A stretch of 64,000 bases of DNA, from positions 124,001 to 188,000 of the forward strand of contig NZ_JFJY01000006.1 of assembly GCF_002115785.1 (NCBI RefSeq). The letters run 5' to 3'. Below the pieces are notes generated by a model. It was not told where the DNA came from and made no database searches. It worked only from the letters and a program-made list of their open reading frames with translations. The position numbers were made by a program, and so were the translations under genes. Source of the stretch: Thalassospira sp. MCCC 1A03138 (GTDB taxonomy: Bacteria; Pseudomonadota; Alphaproteobacteria; Rhodospirillales; Thalassospiraceae). This document shows positions 63,505 through 64,000 of the stretch, piece by piece. Numbering within the stretch: position 1 is the stretch's first letter; the number at the start of each line of letters is the position of its first letter.

Positions 63505-63731
63505 CCATAATCGCAGTGGCACTTTCAGAACCTGAATCAAAGATCTCTCGCGCACCTTCTGGCACAAAATATCCCGGCTAAATTCCCAAGTTCGGTATTC
63601 ACCGGCTTTTTTTATTTATTAAGCCCTTTTCCTTCATATTGCCCCATAAGATCGCTATTTAAGAAGAAGATGGCAAATGACTTCGGAGCTCTTCCGAAGC
63701 TTTTGGGGGGTAAGGTTGTGATGGTTCTCTT

Positions 63732-64000
63732 ATGACAGACAATATGGGGTATTCGGCGGAAACAAACGACAGGGATCTACTGGCTGCCATGGCGTTTTGC
63801 TGGGCGGACATGCTGCTTGAAGTCGACGAGAACGGATACATCCTGTTTGTGGCCGGTGCGACCGAGAGCCTTTTGGGCTGCCCACCGGAACGCTTGATTG
63901 GCGAAGCCCTTGAAAAACTGGCTATTCGGACGGAGCGCCCTCTGTTACGCGCCTATCTCCATGCTCGTTCAGGCATCAAACGGCTAGAAGAAATCGATCT
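63732..64000 (+). CDS. PAS-like sensor protein, 5' part only
   Basis: The plus strand reads 89 codons from ATG at 63732 to the window edge. Residues 15-80 (AMAFCWADMLLEVDENGYI, FVAGATESLLGCPPERLIGE, LEKLAIRTERPLLRAYL) follow a PAS-domain pattern. Output domains lie outside the window; a GGDEF/EAL or kinase output would be typical. The neighbouring upstream diguanylate cyclase makes a c-di-GMP role plausible. No clear ribosome site was found, and the frame on the other strand here is not coding. Confidence 0.65.
   Translation, partial: MTDNMGYSAETNDRDLLAAMAFCWADMLLEVDENGYILFVAGATESLLGCPPERLIGEALEKLAIRTERPLLRAYLHARSGIKRLEEID

Noticed and set aside
63659..63841. Minus-strand frame of 60 residues near the right edge
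   Set aside because: It runs against the PAS-like plus-strand frame and has Ser-rich shadow composition.

Overview
The window looks like a stretch of alphaproteobacterial chromosome of moderate GC. Gene content and protein style fit the marine Rhodospirillales, Thalassospira in particular: twin glycine betaine transporters, an alphaproteobacterial RpoH, a HisZ-PurA pair, an LdtR-type regulator and a DUF1127 protein. The taxon is inferred from protein resemblance only. No rRNA, tRNA, CRISPR array, transposase or prophage gene was recognised.

Region 1 (1-5.5 kb, minus strand): three glycosyltransferase genes run into a histidine phosphatase cut by the left edge, and a beta-CASP metallo-beta-lactamase nuclease lies upstream. 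Region 2 (5.5-12 kb, minus): moeA, a fused Fe(III)-type ABC permease, two paralogous Fe(III)-binding proteins and a PolB-like 3'-5' exonuclease. No ATPase gene accompanies the iron transporter, and Fur-like boxes precede the second binding protein. Region 3 (12-20 kb): osmoprotectant uptake, with a lone betaine-binding protein, a divergent MarR regulator, a complete proV-proW-proX operon and a second permease-ATPase pair. An identical 17-bp element precedes both the lone binding protein and the second permease, suggesting they form one split, co-regulated transporter. An HD-GYP protein follows.

Region 4 (20.9-39.6 kb, minus): a large surface-glycan locus. It holds an RfbC epimerase, a sialidase-like secreted protein, two pyruvyltransferases, GalE, GT4 enzymes, a methyltransferase, two large modular GT-A proteins and a membrane protein sharing a 'GW' module. 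Upstream are an RTX protein made almost wholly of repeats and its type I secretion adaptor and ATPase. An LdtR-like regulator and another GT4 gene diverge from the secretion genes across an operator-rich gap.

Region 5 (41.6-53.5 kb): a JAMM protease, rluD, rpoH with a readable promoter and terminator, a two-gene module of membrane protein plus degenerate kinase, then purA, hisZ, serC and an SLC13/TrkA-C transporter. Region 6 (53.7-59 kb): a PhzF-like enzyme, a PLP decarboxylase, a threonine dehydratase-like enzyme and a DUF1127 protein, divergent from a MocR regulator with tandem operator-like palindromes over its start codon. Region 7 (59-64 kb): a Lon-like protease, a SPOR protein, a small lipoprotein, a diguanylate cyclase and the start of a PAS-like sensor cut by the right edge.
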